Source: Embiotoca jacksoni (taxonomy: Eukaryota; Chordata; Actinopteri; Embiotocidae). From it: DNA of 64,000 nt. Position numbers and translations under genes: made by a program. The DNA is taken from assembly GCA_022577435.1 (NCBI GenBank), contig JAKOON010000007.1, positions 17,159,881 through 17,223,880 of the forward strand. Reading direction: 5' to 3'. Below the pieces are notes generated by a model, which ran no database searches, was not told where the DNA came from, and saw nothing but the letters and a program-made list of their open reading frames with translations. This document shows positions 1 to 12,580 of this stretch, piece after piece (position 1 is the stretch's first letter; each line of letters opens with the position of its first letter).

Positions 1-1069
1 AGGTACTATTTCACCTTGTTTGAGAAAATGGAAGGACTTCATGTGAACCATAAAGTCAGTGCTTCCCATACATGTACTTAACTTGGGCGGGGCCCATTGA
101 TGCCGCCCGAGTATACTCCACACCGTGTGGGAGAACAGACAGGGATAAGCTCCGCCCGTCTTGAAACACACAGAGATCAGAGGACAGAAACGGATTTCAC
201 ACTGAGCTGAAAAGAAAAGGGTGCTCATAAATTAGATAAATAACATAAATACTATATTTTTTTTACTGGTCTGCAACAGCTGGTCCAGAGCTGTAAAACA
301 AGTGTCTGTCACTGAGGGAGTAAGAGATCAAAGTTACACCGCTGGTCGGCTGAATACTGTGACGTTTCAAATTAAAACCCTGTAGTTTCACAGAGGGTCC
401 AGCCATGTACCTAGACATGCGTTTCCTTTAAGAAGGGGAGGGGGTCCTAATGGACGGGGAAACATATTGGATTTTTAATGTAAAATTATAACTTTTCACA
501 CACGAGTTGTGTGCACTGCAGCAGACATTTAGGGAACATCTGTGTATCTGTACACACAAAATACCCGCATGTGCACGTACAATCAGTTACACGCCGTGCC
601 ACCCATCACTCATCCTGTGGGAAACACTGATAGTCATACAATTAGCGCAACATGTGGACTATTATTGTCCATTTTAGTAACCTCAGTAGGCAGTCCTCTA
701 GAGAACAGGCTCACAGGTTTGATCAGGTTGTGTCTTTTTAGTGTTACGAAACCTGCAACACGAGAGAGACGACACACTAAAGAAGGGTCAAAAGGTTATA
801 ATGTAAGCTTAAAAACTTACAGTGGATATATGTTAGACATCAGTGATGAGAAGTGTGTGTGGACAGTTGAAGAATAGGAAAATAACACAAGAGCAAACTA
901 ATGTAAAGTCAGGTACGATGTACTGTGTGACACAGATTTCCAGTTCTTGCATGCCAATGCTATTGAATCACCCATAACCAATCAACACTGACCACCGCAT
1001 ACCGTGTGTTGTGCGCTGAAACTGAACCACTGCTGCTGTTGGAACTACTTCAATGTCTTTGCACTTGTC
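1..1069. other. Intronic sequence, nothing recognised
   Basis: No repeat, RNA gene or convincing coding region was seen. The 111-codon open frame at 542-877 has no recognisable domain and is treated as chance. Confidence 0.5.
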
Positions 1070-1180
1070 CCCCACGCATCGCTGATTTGTCCGTCCCTCA
1101 CACTGGCTGAGCAAACCTTAACATGAACAGGGTCTCCAGACTGTAATCACAGAAGAACACTGAAGCTGTGAGCAAAAGTC
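1070..1180 (+). repeat. Interspersed repeat, copy 1 of 2
   Basis: The segment from cgctgatttgtccgt to actgaagctgtgagca aligns end to end with 59171-59265. The two share blocks such as tggctga, ccagact.taatc and gactgaagctgtgagca-like sequence. Two diverged copies 58 kb apart, in the same orientation, imply a dispersed repeat family. I do not recognise the family. Confidence 0.6.
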
Positions 1181-4100
1181 GTGTGGAGCCACGAATGAGA
1201 CTGTGCTGTGAAGGCATCCTGGCTGCTCAGCAAAAGAGGGAACACCTTGCATAGCAGCCCTTTTATAACCCGAGACTACTCCCTCCTCAGGTGCAGCCAC
1301 CAAACTCTGAGCACTCCTGGAAGAACGACAACAGGGAAGAACTAGAGAGGTGAACGAACAGAGATGTAAGCTTTGTTCAGACTGCAGACATCGGATTTGT
1401 CACTTAAATCAGATCTTTAGGACAGCCTTCGGATTGGATGTGTCCAAACATCACCAACATATCTGCATGGGTTGCCGTGGTAACGAAGAACATGTAGCTA
1501 TGCTGGTGATGCGACTTCCCAGCAGAGCTTCTGGACTCTGATGCATCTGTAGAAATCTGATTGGAATCGCATTTCAAACCACCTTCAAATGTGGATCTCA
1601 TGTTGTTTTTTTGCTGTCCAGACTTTTAAAAATCACTCTCGATATGACAAAAAACTAATTTGGGCTAGCAGTCTGAACAAGACCATAGAGAGAAGCTGAC
1701 AAATGCAAAGAAAGAGCCCTCAAATTATCATGCAGTTGTACTATTTAAGTTTACACTAAAAATAAATGAACAGGAATTGTCTAACAAAACAAAATGAATA
1801 ATTTCAAGGTTCACACTAAATTGGAGTGTAAGGCAGGCAAGCATTGATGAATTCGAGGAGTCTTGAAGGTACAGAAAGGTGTTTTGTGCTTGTGTCATTG
1901 GAGTCTACGTCGAATTTCTACACACAAAAATGTTCATGGCCACAAAGCCTTCTGCTCTTGGCCGCTGAAAACAAGCCTTTTGTGTGGCTGATTGTAGATA
2001 TTGACTTTGGCTAGAAATTTTTTATTTCTTTGGTTCATCTAGTGAAAGCGCCACTGTTCTTTGAAAAATAATAGGCAGCCTTGGGAATTTACTGAAATGA
2101 AAGGGCCAGACAAGGCATGACAATAAATTACTTTCTCGCTAAATTATTTTATTTAAAAAAAAAAAATCACTTTTCTAAAGCAACGTCTCATATTGACCGT
2201 GTCCCTTCAGGTGTCTGTTTTTTGAGTCTCTTTGTGTTTGACATAGAAGGATAAAAAAAAACAAATTGAATGAAATTTGAATGAAATACGTTTCCTTGTA
2301 AAGACAGCACAATCAATAGCAGTTGCCATCATTTGCGCAGCAGGAAAGGCTTTGATTGTCAATGTCATTTGAAAGTCTGCGCAGTTTGAATGACAGCCGG
2401 GACGCAGCTGCTTTGAGGCCCGCAGTGAGACACTGAAGTGAGGAACACAGAGAAATTAAATGTACGACACAGAGCTGCAGTCTGACTGACGACGGCTGTC
2501 ACTTCGGCTCTGACTTTCTTTTAACCAGCGTGACTCTGCACTTACACTGTGGAGCCACACAGGAAGTTAAACTGGATGACTCAGGAATATGAAATAGATA
2601 CGTTTTCTTCCTCTTATAGGAGTATTATTGGAAACAAACATATTCATGAATGTGTGTGTGTGAGCCAGTTCTGCTGCTGTAATGTGTGTGTCCTTGCTCC
2701 TGTGGTTGTGGGTCTAATTATTGGGCCTCAGACAGGAGCCAGAGGCCAACAGGTGTCTAGAAGAGGCTGTTCTGGATCAAAGCCAGTGAAAATAATTACA
2801 CAACCCAACTCTCTCCCTCTCTTAGATAAGACTAACTGCCTGCTGCCTCGCACTCGGACATGCTCAAACCGCAGACCACATATCCGCGAGCCCTTTGACT
2901 TGCAGGCAAAATAGCACAATCGGTTGCATTTAAGCTCCGTAGTGGCGATGATGACAAGGCAGCAGACGGACGGACAGCCTCACACTTTGTGTGTGCACGC
3001 ACATATGTCCGGGTACACAGAGAGCTGAGGGGATGAACGCAGGCAGACAGATGCAGAGCAATGCCACTCAGTTGAATATTTTATCTGTTCATCATTAACA
3101 CACAGCCAGGAAGCCAAGAGCAGACTTTAAAGGACAGACGTGCGCTCCACCAGTGCTCTGGCATTTTCATGGCCTCATTTCAAAGCTCCGCTTTGAAGTC
3201 TCCTAACTAGCTACATTCGAGACACATTTATCTAAAACTACTGTAAGATGATAAAACTGATCAGTTCATCAAAAAAGGAGCCTGATTTGATTTGATTCAT
3301 CGCCAATGGACTCGCCCCACGGTGACTAACCTTGACTCGGTCTGATTCGATTTTTAGTCTCAAAGCGATATGTATGTTGAAAGATTTCCAGCTGCAATCA
3401 GAAAATAGAAAATGGAGGTTTTGGAATACACAATTACCAAAAAAAAAAACCTAATATAATAATAAAACTGAGAGAGGAAACTCAGTATGAAAATAAATGC
3501 CTGTGCATCCATATATAACACAACAAGACAACAAGAATAAATCCGAGCTGAATCTGCTCTTTAAATCAACCTTCTCTGCAGCCATGAAGCTGCATCACTC
3601 TATATGCACCACAGTGTTTTACCTGGATGGAACTGACGCTGACAAGAACAGAAGACGCAGCAGACAGACAGCGATGATTAATTAGGCTAGAACACAGTTT
3701 CATCAGCTGGATGTTCAGCAGACATGTACATGTACTGTATGTATGTATGTATGTGAAAAGGATTCAGGTTATCTCTTCAGCACCGCGATGCTAAGTGATA
3801 TTCTATATGCATGCCCCACAGTATTATTCGTTCAAACCCTGCAGTTACACACAGGGACATTGTGCCTCCGGCAAGATGCACACTGGATGTGACTGGTATG
3901 TAAATGAAGTCTGACTTTACATTATGATACTGCAATTCTGACTTTGACTGCTGTCCTTGCAAAACTGAAATCTTCAAACTATGTTTTTATTGCTCTTCAG
4001 TTTTAGGAGAAATTGACATTTAGCTCTGGTTCACTCAAACTATAAAAAAGATTTGATTAATCCAGAGTGTCCGTGCCGTACACTAGTGGCAAGCCATATA

Positions 4101-4494
4101 TATCTTTCACAATAATAATGGCAACAGTCTGACTTATTGATGTAAAGATGTCATACCAGTACGCAGCCCAACTTACTGCAACAACAAGCATGGCTGAAAG
4201 CGGCTCCACTGTGGAGGAGGAAGTTTCAAAAAGGGGAGTCAGCAGTGTGGAAGTGGTTTGGTAACAAAGGATCAGTAACATGTTAGGTTTTACTGAATAA
4301 TTAAAGGCTATCTGTTACTTTTATGCTGACATAGTTAAACTAAAGCAACATTTTTTTTGTCATATTATTTTAGAGTCATATCGCCTGCACACATTGGACC
4401 CTGATCAGTGACAAACAGAACCAGATCACACTACTGACATCCCTGCTGTCTTTTTCCAGTTACAGTCACTGTATCTGTCAGAGAGTGAAACCAG
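1181..4494. other. Intronic sequence, mostly unique-looking
   Basis: No gene was recognised. A short TATG tetranucleotide run lies at 3735-3754 and several A-runs are present. Small open frames here have no recognisable features. Confidence 0.5.
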
Positions 4495-5160
4495 CAGTGG
4501 TGGAAAGTAACTAAGTACGTTTACTCAATACTGTACTAAAGTACAATTTTAGGTTCTTGTGCTTTACTTGAGGAATAACATTTGCTTTATACTTCCGCTC
4601 CACTACATCCCTGAGGGAAATATTGTACTTTCGACTCCACTACCTTTCAGGTGAAGGTTTGACAAAATGGACAATATAGTAAGCTTTTAAAATGCTACAC
4701 AGTGTTAAAGGTTAAAAATCAGTGGTTTCAAATATTTTGTCTTCTGATGTCTTAAAAAAAAGCAGTGTGTGGTTCTCATTTCAGATGTCTATGAAATGAT
4801 TTTTCCCTTTAAACTTCTCACATGGTTTCACTTCATTAAAAGTTCAAATGATCCAATATCTCAGCAGAAATCAAAGAATAGAGTAAAAGTAAAAAAACTG
4901 AAAAATAGATTTGTGACTCAAACTTTGTTTTTTCTTCTCTCCTCTCCTCTCCCAGTAATCATCTGATGGCCCCTCACATTTATCTGCTGCCCCTGGATAC
5001 TGTATAAAACTGTATATAAAGTAGATCCAACTAGCCCCACCTTCAGCAGCTACAACAGTAACATGCTGCTGACACAATGATGCTTCAGTATTAATAATCT
5101 ATTGATTTAATATATAATAATAAATCAGTGAGGGATCAAACCAGTTCTTCTACTTGCTTG
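4495..5160 (+). mobile_element. Non-autonomous hAT-like element, 3' end degraded
   Basis: It begins CAGTGGTGGAAAGTAAC and continues with alternating taagta/gtactt motifs. This matches my recollection of a very common teleost non-autonomous DNA element with that terminal repeat. The stretch tataaagtagatccaac and the following tract to about 5110 match its interior. The expected inverted right end (TTCCACCACTG) is not seen, so the copy is truncated or decayed. The family name is from memory; the terminal sequence is visible. Confidence 0.6.
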
Positions 5161-5795
5161 TTGTTGCTGTACCATCATAGCAGGCAGTGACACATGTGAT
5201 CTTCCCAGATGTCGTTCGTGTATTGTCTGATGAAGAGAACAATGAAAATGTACAAGAGGAAAGGAAAATGAAAATATCCTGAAATGTTTAGCATGTGTAC
5301 AATAGTAAGTGACCAGAGTAGATTTCAGTTTTACAGGATATTAAGAGAAAACATGTTCACTGCTTATAAAGTGTGTGAATCATTTTGGATTGTATCTAAA
5401 GACGTACTGTATGTATATGAAAGGAGTAGTAACATTATGCTGGGCTATTATCATGCACTGTGGGCCTTGTGGATATCGTTATCTTTGGGATAAACATGGA
5501 TCCCCGGTGCATCCTCCTCTTGATTTTTAGAGGCAAGTAGATGTTGGGGGTGTGTTGTTGGCCTGATTGTACTTAATTAAACCTTATCAGCACATGCAGA
5601 GGGGTCCTGGAACGCAGTCACATCGTTCATGGCTGGTCTGTTGTGTTAAGTCTGTGGAATCATTAGAAAGTGAACAGATAGACTTCATTACCGTAGTTCT
5701 CAGAGTACAGGTGCAACCACTCATGCCGAGTTTGTTGTTTGAGTATGATGGCCATTTATTTACAGGTAGGTCTGATGGTCTGTTCCAGCTTTTAG
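5161..5795. other. Intronic sequence, nothing recognised
   Basis: AT-rich sequence with no repeat, RNA gene or coding signal that I can support. Confidence 0.5.
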
Positions 5796-5835
5796 TTTAA
5801 TACCTGGGATAAATCACCTTATCCCAGGTATTAAA
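5796..5835. repeat. Perfect 17-bp inverted repeat with 6-nt loop
   Basis: The arms 5796-5812 and 5819-5835 are exact reverse complements (tttaatacctgggataa) around the loop atcacc. A 25-A homopolymer follows at 5871-5895. There is no U-run directly after the stem, and eukaryotic introns do not use intrinsic terminators. It is most likely a hairpin of mobile-element origin or a chance palindrome. Confidence 0.9.
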
Positions 5836-5870
5836 ATTGATGGTTAGCAGTGCTCATTGTGGGCATTTAG

Positions 5871-5895
5871 AAAAAAAAAAAAAAAAAAAAAAAAA
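5871..5895 (+). repeat. Poly(A) run, 25 bases
   Basis: Uninterrupted A-run preceded by gggcatttag. It may be the tail of an old retroposed sequence, but no recognisable body or target duplication was seen. Confidence 0.7.
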
Positions 5896-6410
5896 GGTAA
5901 CAAATGGTGACGCATGCCTGGGTGTTGCGACTCTCCTCTCCTCTTACTGCCTGTCAGGCTCAGCAATGGGCACCACACACACATATACCACGGAGAAAAC
6001 GAAATTGATAATATAACCAATCTTCACCCACAAACAGTGATTACAAACATCTTAAACATCTTAACAATCCTCAAAACAAATATCCAGTTTGCAAAAAAAT
6101 GAGGACACACACGGTCTTTAAAGGAGGAAACGCATCAAACATCTTCAAGAATCCCTCCATGCAGATCGAAGTATATGTCCCGTTTATAACTTTATTGCCT
6201 AACAAAAAAAGTGTAATTGTTTAAAAGGCAATAATAAAATGGTGCCACTGAAATTCTCCATCTTTTGCAGCTCGGGGTGCTGACATCAGTGAGTTTAATG
6301 TACAGAGGGAAGTGGCTGAGCTGAACGCTCCTCAAGCTGTCAATTTGTTTGGATAATCGTTTAGAGCAATTCTGATGGCACTAAAAACAATGTAAATGAT
6401 AATTATAATG

Positions 6411-6497
6411 AAATACAGTTTACAGTGATACCGTCATACCCTGATATTTTTTGAGACGGTTATCATACTGTCAAAAAGTCATACCGTTGCAACCCTA
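6411..6497 (-). mobile_element. Terminal fragment of a hAT-like element
   Basis: Read on the minus strand it starts TAGGGTTGCAACGGTAT and continues with alternating tatgac/tgacgg motifs. This is typical, from memory, of a common fish hAT-like non-autonomous element. Its partner end was not located, so it is called a fragment. Confidence 0.45.
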
Positions 6498-8049
6498 GTA
6501 TACATACAAAATATAACCGTCTCCACGTTCTGTAAAAACTAATCTTTAGCTTTCCCTGTAAAGTGTTTGCATGTGGTGGGATGTTATGCGTCTTGCATTG
6601 ATATTTTACATTATTTTGTGCAGGTATTTATCTATTGTGTATTACAACCTAGACTGATTTTCATCCAGAAGTGATCAACATTTGTTTCTGTATATTTTGC
6701 CTCACATTATAAGTGGCTCATTGACTTCAATGATGATGATGTTGTTGTTCTAGCTTCCTTGAGTTAACAATGACCTGAGAAAGGCAGATTTTGTGCTCCA
6801 CATACCTGGAATGAATTGGAGCAAATACGCTGGAGCCTGCTCTATTGGGAGCAGTGGGACAACTCTGAATATACAGGGCAGGATTTGTTTGAATCAACAT
6901 TAGAATATTTGATGTGTGTTTTTTTCATTTTTGGATATGAGCTTGCTTAATAAAAAGCGTATTTCTTCGAATTGCTCTAAAAAGCACGAGAGTGTGTGTT
7001 GCGTCAGAGGAAGTCTCTCGTCTGTCTGCCCTAACTGAAATCGCAGCAGTGCAGCACTCACCTCACAGCTCTGATTTCACAGAGTGGCAGGGCCATGTCA
7101 TGGTGAGATCAGAAATCACTGGAGGCTTGAACTCGCTGCCTGATCCGCCTGCGAGCCAGAACTCCTCCCTGGAGTCTGACTGCCAGGCTCAGCACAGACT
7201 GTGTGACAGACAAACTGCCGTCTGCGGCAGCCCACATTGGACCTGAGCAACAGACGAACAGGGCCCAGTACGAGTGTGTGTGTGTGGAGCGGGGGGTAGG
7301 GGGGGGGGTTTGTATGCAAATAGTCCAGGCTCTGCCCGAGCTACTTAATACAGGCAGAAATGTGACGGGACCCCCCGGTGAGACCTGAACTTGGCTCTCA
7401 TGGCTCAAGCCCAGAGGCTGTCGGGGCTACTCTTAAGTCTCTCTGCTCTGTGAGTGTAGGATCAAGCTGGAAAGAGTCCTATAAAGTTCCTCTCAGGTGG
7501 AAATATACTGCTGCTTTCATCAAATTTTATTAAAGTGGATGAAAAAAATACAGATTCAAACTACATTTTATATGTAGATATTTTAGTTTACAGTGGTGTG
7601 TTTGATTTAAGTTGGTTGAGCATGTTGTTGGTGTGTATGCAGTATCAAAGGTAAACCGTGAGCAACACATTCAAATGTAGAAATCCTATTGCAATGCAAT
7701 ATTCAGTGCATGTGTTTTCAGCCAGTTCCCTGGTGGTAACCTGCCAACCTAATGCTCTACGCTTCAGACTTTGTCGTCATTATAGTGTGTTTGCATGATG
7801 GTTCACGAAGCCACTCTAAAGGGTGGACCAATCAGCTATCAGTGGTGGTGGCTTTTTAAAAAAAAATGTATTTCTAACAATGGTGGTGTTAGAACTAGAT
7901 GAAGCTATACGAACAGTTGTAGTAATGCCAGCAAATATCGAGGAATTGAAGCCAGAACAAGAACAATGCCTACAAGTCTGCAGTGGTCATTTGTGGACAT
8001 GGTGTTGCAATCTGCTCACATTGGGGGAAGGTCGTTGCTTCCCAGTTTG
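6498..8049. other. Intronic sequence, nothing recognised
   Basis: No coding region or repeat could be supported. A G-run-containing stretch near 7295-7310 produces overlapping open frames on both strands at 6992-7408, without protein features. Confidence 0.5.
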
Positions 8050-8540
8050 AAAAATGAGGCCAAAACTACAATACCACCGAAGGCCACTAGGACTTGGCAC
8101 AAAAAGGTTCCTGCTCCATCGACTCCCATTCAACTTCTATTAGGAAATACAAAGTCAATAAATTTGTTCAACAAGTCAATTTGGTGTCATTTGCTAAACT
8201 TCCTCTTTCTTATTAATTTTCTGGTAGTCTGTCTGAAAATAATCCCATCATTTTTTAGGCCTCAAACAGAGCTATGTTTGGGGGCACTTCCATTTGATTG
8301 ACAGGTCAGTGGTGCAGTCAGGTTTCTGCTATTAGTGGGCGGGCGTAGTGTCCTCGGTTTGCTAATCAGATCAAATCAGATCCACCGCATGCTCCACCCC
8401 AGCTCGTCCAAATATGGTCACTTCTTGCTCCAAAATAGCGAGATGGTTGTCCAAACTCGAGGCTTCAGAACTAAAGTTCACAAAGCAGTGGGTGATGTCA
8501 CTGTTGGCTGCTGCTTGTTTTTGGTGCACAACTGATTGGT
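8050..8540 (+). repeat. Interspersed teleost repeat, long copy
   Basis: The stretch contains phrases I recall from a common fish repeat: a 'gaaggccactagg' start, 'ctcccattcaacttctatt', 'gattgacaggtc', 'ggtcacttcttgctcc' and 'gtgggtgatgtcac'. The piece near 8410-8450 recurs at 35070-35130, which supports dispersal from within this window. The class (DNA element or retroelement) is not decided. Confidence 0.5.
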
Positions 8541-10415
8541 TAAAGGCTGCTCCAATGGTTTTTCAATTAACCTGAGGTCTGCCCCCATTAGGATGCAACA
8601 ATGATTTGATGATGATTTGAATTTGGTTCAGCTTAGTTTTGTTGCTCTTGTTTGAGAAAGTAGGATCAGGGCTAGATGACAGCAGTATTTAGAGCTCAGC
8701 AGTATGCAAGCAGATTTTGAAGGCATTAAGATCCAATGTTAATTGATGTTTTCCAATCCTCTTTGAATTGGACAAAAACACAATAAGTCACACTCAGAAC
8801 CGAAACTAATTCAGGATGCTCTGCTACTTTGCTGAAATCACAGTTTAGTGTCAGAATGACATTGTTTATTAATAGATGTTTGGATTGTCTTGTCGCTTGA
8901 ATTTTCCACGGCTGCTGGCAGCAACGAGAAAAGCACAACACATAGGAAGCTGTCTGCAGCGGTGTCTTTGCATGTCGCGGTCCGGCTGGTGAATTCACGG
9001 CACGCCTTCTTTGTTGTGTCTACTCGCTGCCCCTGAGAATGACGACTCAGAGCAGATGACAGAGGCTCCTCATCTTCCCACAGCATCACATCCTGCCTGT
9101 CAAAACACAGAGGACGGCCACTGTGACACAGGAAACTGCCATTTTGAAAACAATCTTTGAATATTTTTAAGGATATGCTTCATATGTTTCAGATATACTT
9201 CTTAATTTTCAAGCTGCAGTCCTGTAATGACCACACCAAGAAGATACATGCTTATATATACAGTTTACAACAGACTATTTTATTCCGTCAGAGAGTGACA
9301 GATCTGATTGGCATAGATGTAGATTATACCATAACTGTCAATAAATATCACTGTTAAGGCAAAGAAAGAGGCCTGCCCAGGTATAAATGATGCCCTGAGC
9401 GCGTGCTAAGTAGAACACATTTCCCGTCTCTCTCCGTGAGCCCTGGTGGTGCTGTTTCCTTTGATGATTCCTTAAACAGTCAATCGACGGGTGTGTGAGA
9501 TGAAGCTGTATCTACATGAGGAGCAGGAAAAGTGCACTTAGACGATCCACTCTGCGTTTCGTGGACTGAATATGTTCTGAATGTCGAGATGATGCTAATG
9601 AGTATCGCTTATTTGTGCTTTCATTATTGCTCCTTTATAGTTACATAACAGTTAATGTGTAAGACAGCAGTGATCTTATGCTTCTGCTTGGCCACAGAAG
9701 GTTACCCAGTAAAGTCCTCAGTGTTTCTTTGTTCCTCTGTTTCTGTCCAGAGTAACGTGGCTGTAGTTTATTAGTGAACAGACTTCCTGTCTGACATCGA
9801 GGAACAGATGGGAGAGCTCACAATGACCAGGTGGACAAACACTGATTTACATATTCACCACCTGGCTGATCTCGCAGGCTGTGATACTGTGAGTGAAGGT
9901 TTTATATTAAATTATTAGTTCTTATTAAACTAAGCATCATCCCAACCTTCAATAAACAGGTTCAGCTACTTAAACTTAACTTTTAGCAAACCTTTATAAC
10001 TTTAATGTTATTGTCCCTGAACGCAGTCAAGCAACAGAATACTTGAATACAAGATACAAAAACATCATAGAATTCACAAAACATTCGACATAAATATGTA
10101 AAACAGTCCTCCCTGTCCTGTAAAAAACAAGTATCTCCATGTTAGATGGTTTTAAATATTTCTGATGAACTGAAGATTAACTACCATAACTGACATCGCT
10201 CACCTCCCTCAACTAAAGAAACCATTAAAAAACATTGAATTACTTGAGAGAAGTTGACATTTTGGAGACACACAGGGCAGAAAACTACCACATCTTCTCA
10301 ACTGAACTACAGTGTGAATAAAGCAACAGGATAACATGATGACACCTGGTGTTACTTGTATTTATCACGTTGTTAAAACTGTAAGTGATAATAAACGCAC
10401 CATTGAGCTTTGTTT
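8541..10415. other. Intronic sequence, nothing recognised
   Basis: No gene, RNA or recognisable repeat was seen. Confidence 0.5.
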
Positions 10416-10600
10416 TCAGATTCAGATTCAGACAACTTTATTTATCCCAGAAGGGCAATTCAGTTTTACAATCTAACTAGACCATACACAAACTCACAGA
10501 CAAGCAGTAAACAGCAGTATGTCTGGGACTATAGATGGGTCAGTACATGGGCAAGAGACTGGCACCCTTTTTTTTTTTTTTATTGCACACCAGATGGGTG
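10416..10600 (-). mobile_element. Probable 3' end of a LINE-type retrotransposon
   Basis: On the minus strand the sequence runs ...gggataaataaagttgtctg and ends in a short tgaatc-type tandem tail at 10417-10431. That is the layout of a 3'-truncated non-LTR retrotransposon with a microsatellite tail. A T/A-run lies at its inner edge near 10568-10581. The assignment rests on the tail structure and memory of similar fish repeats. No reverse transcriptase sequence is present. Confidence 0.45.
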
Positions 10601-12195
10601 AAAATGCTTTGGATAATCAAAGAATTATTAAAAGTTTGAATCTTTTACACGTCATCATTTTGCCACCTTCAGCCTGCTAGTAATGACTGGTGACACGTAC
10701 ATCATGAGTGACGGTGTGTACCTGTACATTCAGCTCATTAGCAGTGAGTAACACATGTACTGAAGCAATCATCTGCTTGGAAGAAATTGAGATCATTCCT
10801 ACTCCTGTGCATCTAAATTGTTTATTTGTTGTAAGTGACATTGTTTGCATGCAGACTGTCTGTAAACACATCATCTGACCACTTATATTCATATACTCTC
10901 TCTGGTGTTGTGATGAGATTCGTTTATGTAAAACATCTTATTGATCAGTGTTTTGGCTGTAAACACACAGTATCTCATTTAATCTTGAGGCTGATGACTA
11001 ATCTCAGTTGACTAATCCCTTTTTGGCTGCTTGTGTTCAGCCCGTTTATCTGTTTGTTCAGTTGATTGAGCACAACCACGATGTGTCTTTTGCTCCGTCA
11101 CATTTCATTTTCATTAATTCCTCAGTCTGTTCTGTTTCTTCTTGTCTGCCACACTTTCATTTTTACCATTCGCTTTGTGTCTTTCTCTGTCTGCCACTCG
11201 CTATCTTCCCCTCTCACATCACTTCAAACACATATTTCAGAGAAAACAAGCACTAAAACAGAATGCACAAATATTTCTCCTCACAATCTCAGACTCTAAA
11301 AGTAATTCTTTGAGAACTAGAACGTCTCACTTTCAAAACTATAAAGAAAAGGAGATCAAACATAAACTGATTTCGTAGATAGAAAAAGGCCTCTTCTGTT
11401 AATTTCGCTGACTGAATGCAGATTGCTTGGTGTGAATATTCAGTGGATCCATATCAATACTTATGTCCTTGTGGAGATTTTTCTTCTGAAAGTGAGCAGA
11501 TGCTGGAAGAGCATGGACACATAATCCCACTGTTTGAACCCAATGTGCTCATTCTTTCAATATACATTCAAGTATCTGATATACATTCAGTAATTATACT
11601 TCGTTTGTCATGACTTCTTTTCTTTCTCCTTTAGACATGAGATCAAATGTGACATGAATGAGGCAGGAAGTCACACTGACTGAAAATAGTCATTAACCTT
11701 AAAGGGTTAATACTGACCTTGGAAATAGCAGTTTGAATGGAGACAAAGTTGGACTTGGTGTAGTGTTTGTACTGGCAACTTACAGTTTCAAATGATCTGT
11801 ATTGACAGATGCTGTTGTCCAATTTGGCATATAATAAGTGACTTAAACCTCCATAACTTCACTTACTGATCAGCCACCATACTAAAAGCACTAATAGGCA
11901 AAGTATTACGTGTTCTTCCTTCATATCAATGATTTATTTTAATGGTCATTTTGGAAACTGTAATTTGTGGTGCTCTTGAACTGTATTGGGTTGTACTAAG
12001 AGGCGTGTCTAAGAATTGTCAACCTAATTTATTTTAATAGGAGCGGTAAATAAATCCAAACTGAGCATTACCTCATGAAGGGTTTATTCCTGGACTGCTG
12101 AATTATAGTTTGAGCCTCACCTCTCAGTGATTTTAATGTTGTGACTGATCGGTGTAGTTTCTTACTTGACAGGAATATTGTTTGTATTGTGTTCA
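10601..12195. other. Intronic sequence, nothing recognised
   Basis: Pyrimidine-rich around 11090-11220, which opens three overlapping frames without protein character. Nothing else is supported. Confidence 0.5.
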
Positions 12196-12580
12196 GGGTA
12201 TACAGCGCAGTATTGCGCCAAAACGTGTAATACACCCACTAGAGGATAGTGTGTCAGTGTCACATTTTGCCTCACTGAAGTGTAAGAAGTTCACACATAT
12301 GTACAACCAGGATCAAAGCAGGAGGTCAAGTCTAAAGAGGTTAGCGAGTAGGTTGAGGATGGTTGGTCGGCTCAAACCTGGTACCCAGGTTGAGAGTCAT
12401 TTAGAAAGCGACGTGGAAATAATTTACATACATTATGTAATGTGTACGTACATAATACTCTTTTCTTCAACCTCACCCAAGTAGTTTTGGTACCTGACCT
12501 AACTTTTGGTGGCTAAGCGTAAGGCACCTTATCTTTCACCCCTAGGCGAAGCGAAATGTGACATGGAAACGGTACATATC
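12196..12580 (+). mobile_element. MITE-like element, family A copy 1
   Basis: It shares with 23119-23530 and 41168-41533 the ordered blocks cgtgtaatacacc, ccactagagg, gtgtcacattttgcctc, ggaggtcaa/gaggtca and ggttgaggatggttgg. The tail at 12538-12570 (cctaggcgaagcgaaatgtg) is the reverse complement of the family's own gtcacgttttgcttcgcctagg block. The copy therefore either contains an inverted internal duplication or abuts a second, inverted fragment. Confidence 0.6.

Noticed and set aside
1054..1074. ttgcacttgtccc, a 13-base match to the mature miR-92 family, attractive because mammalian glypican genes neighbour miR-17-92-type clusters.
   Set aside because: The match stops after 13 bases, no star-strand partner or hairpin is present upstream, and none of the other cluster members (miR-17, miR-18, miR-19) could be found.
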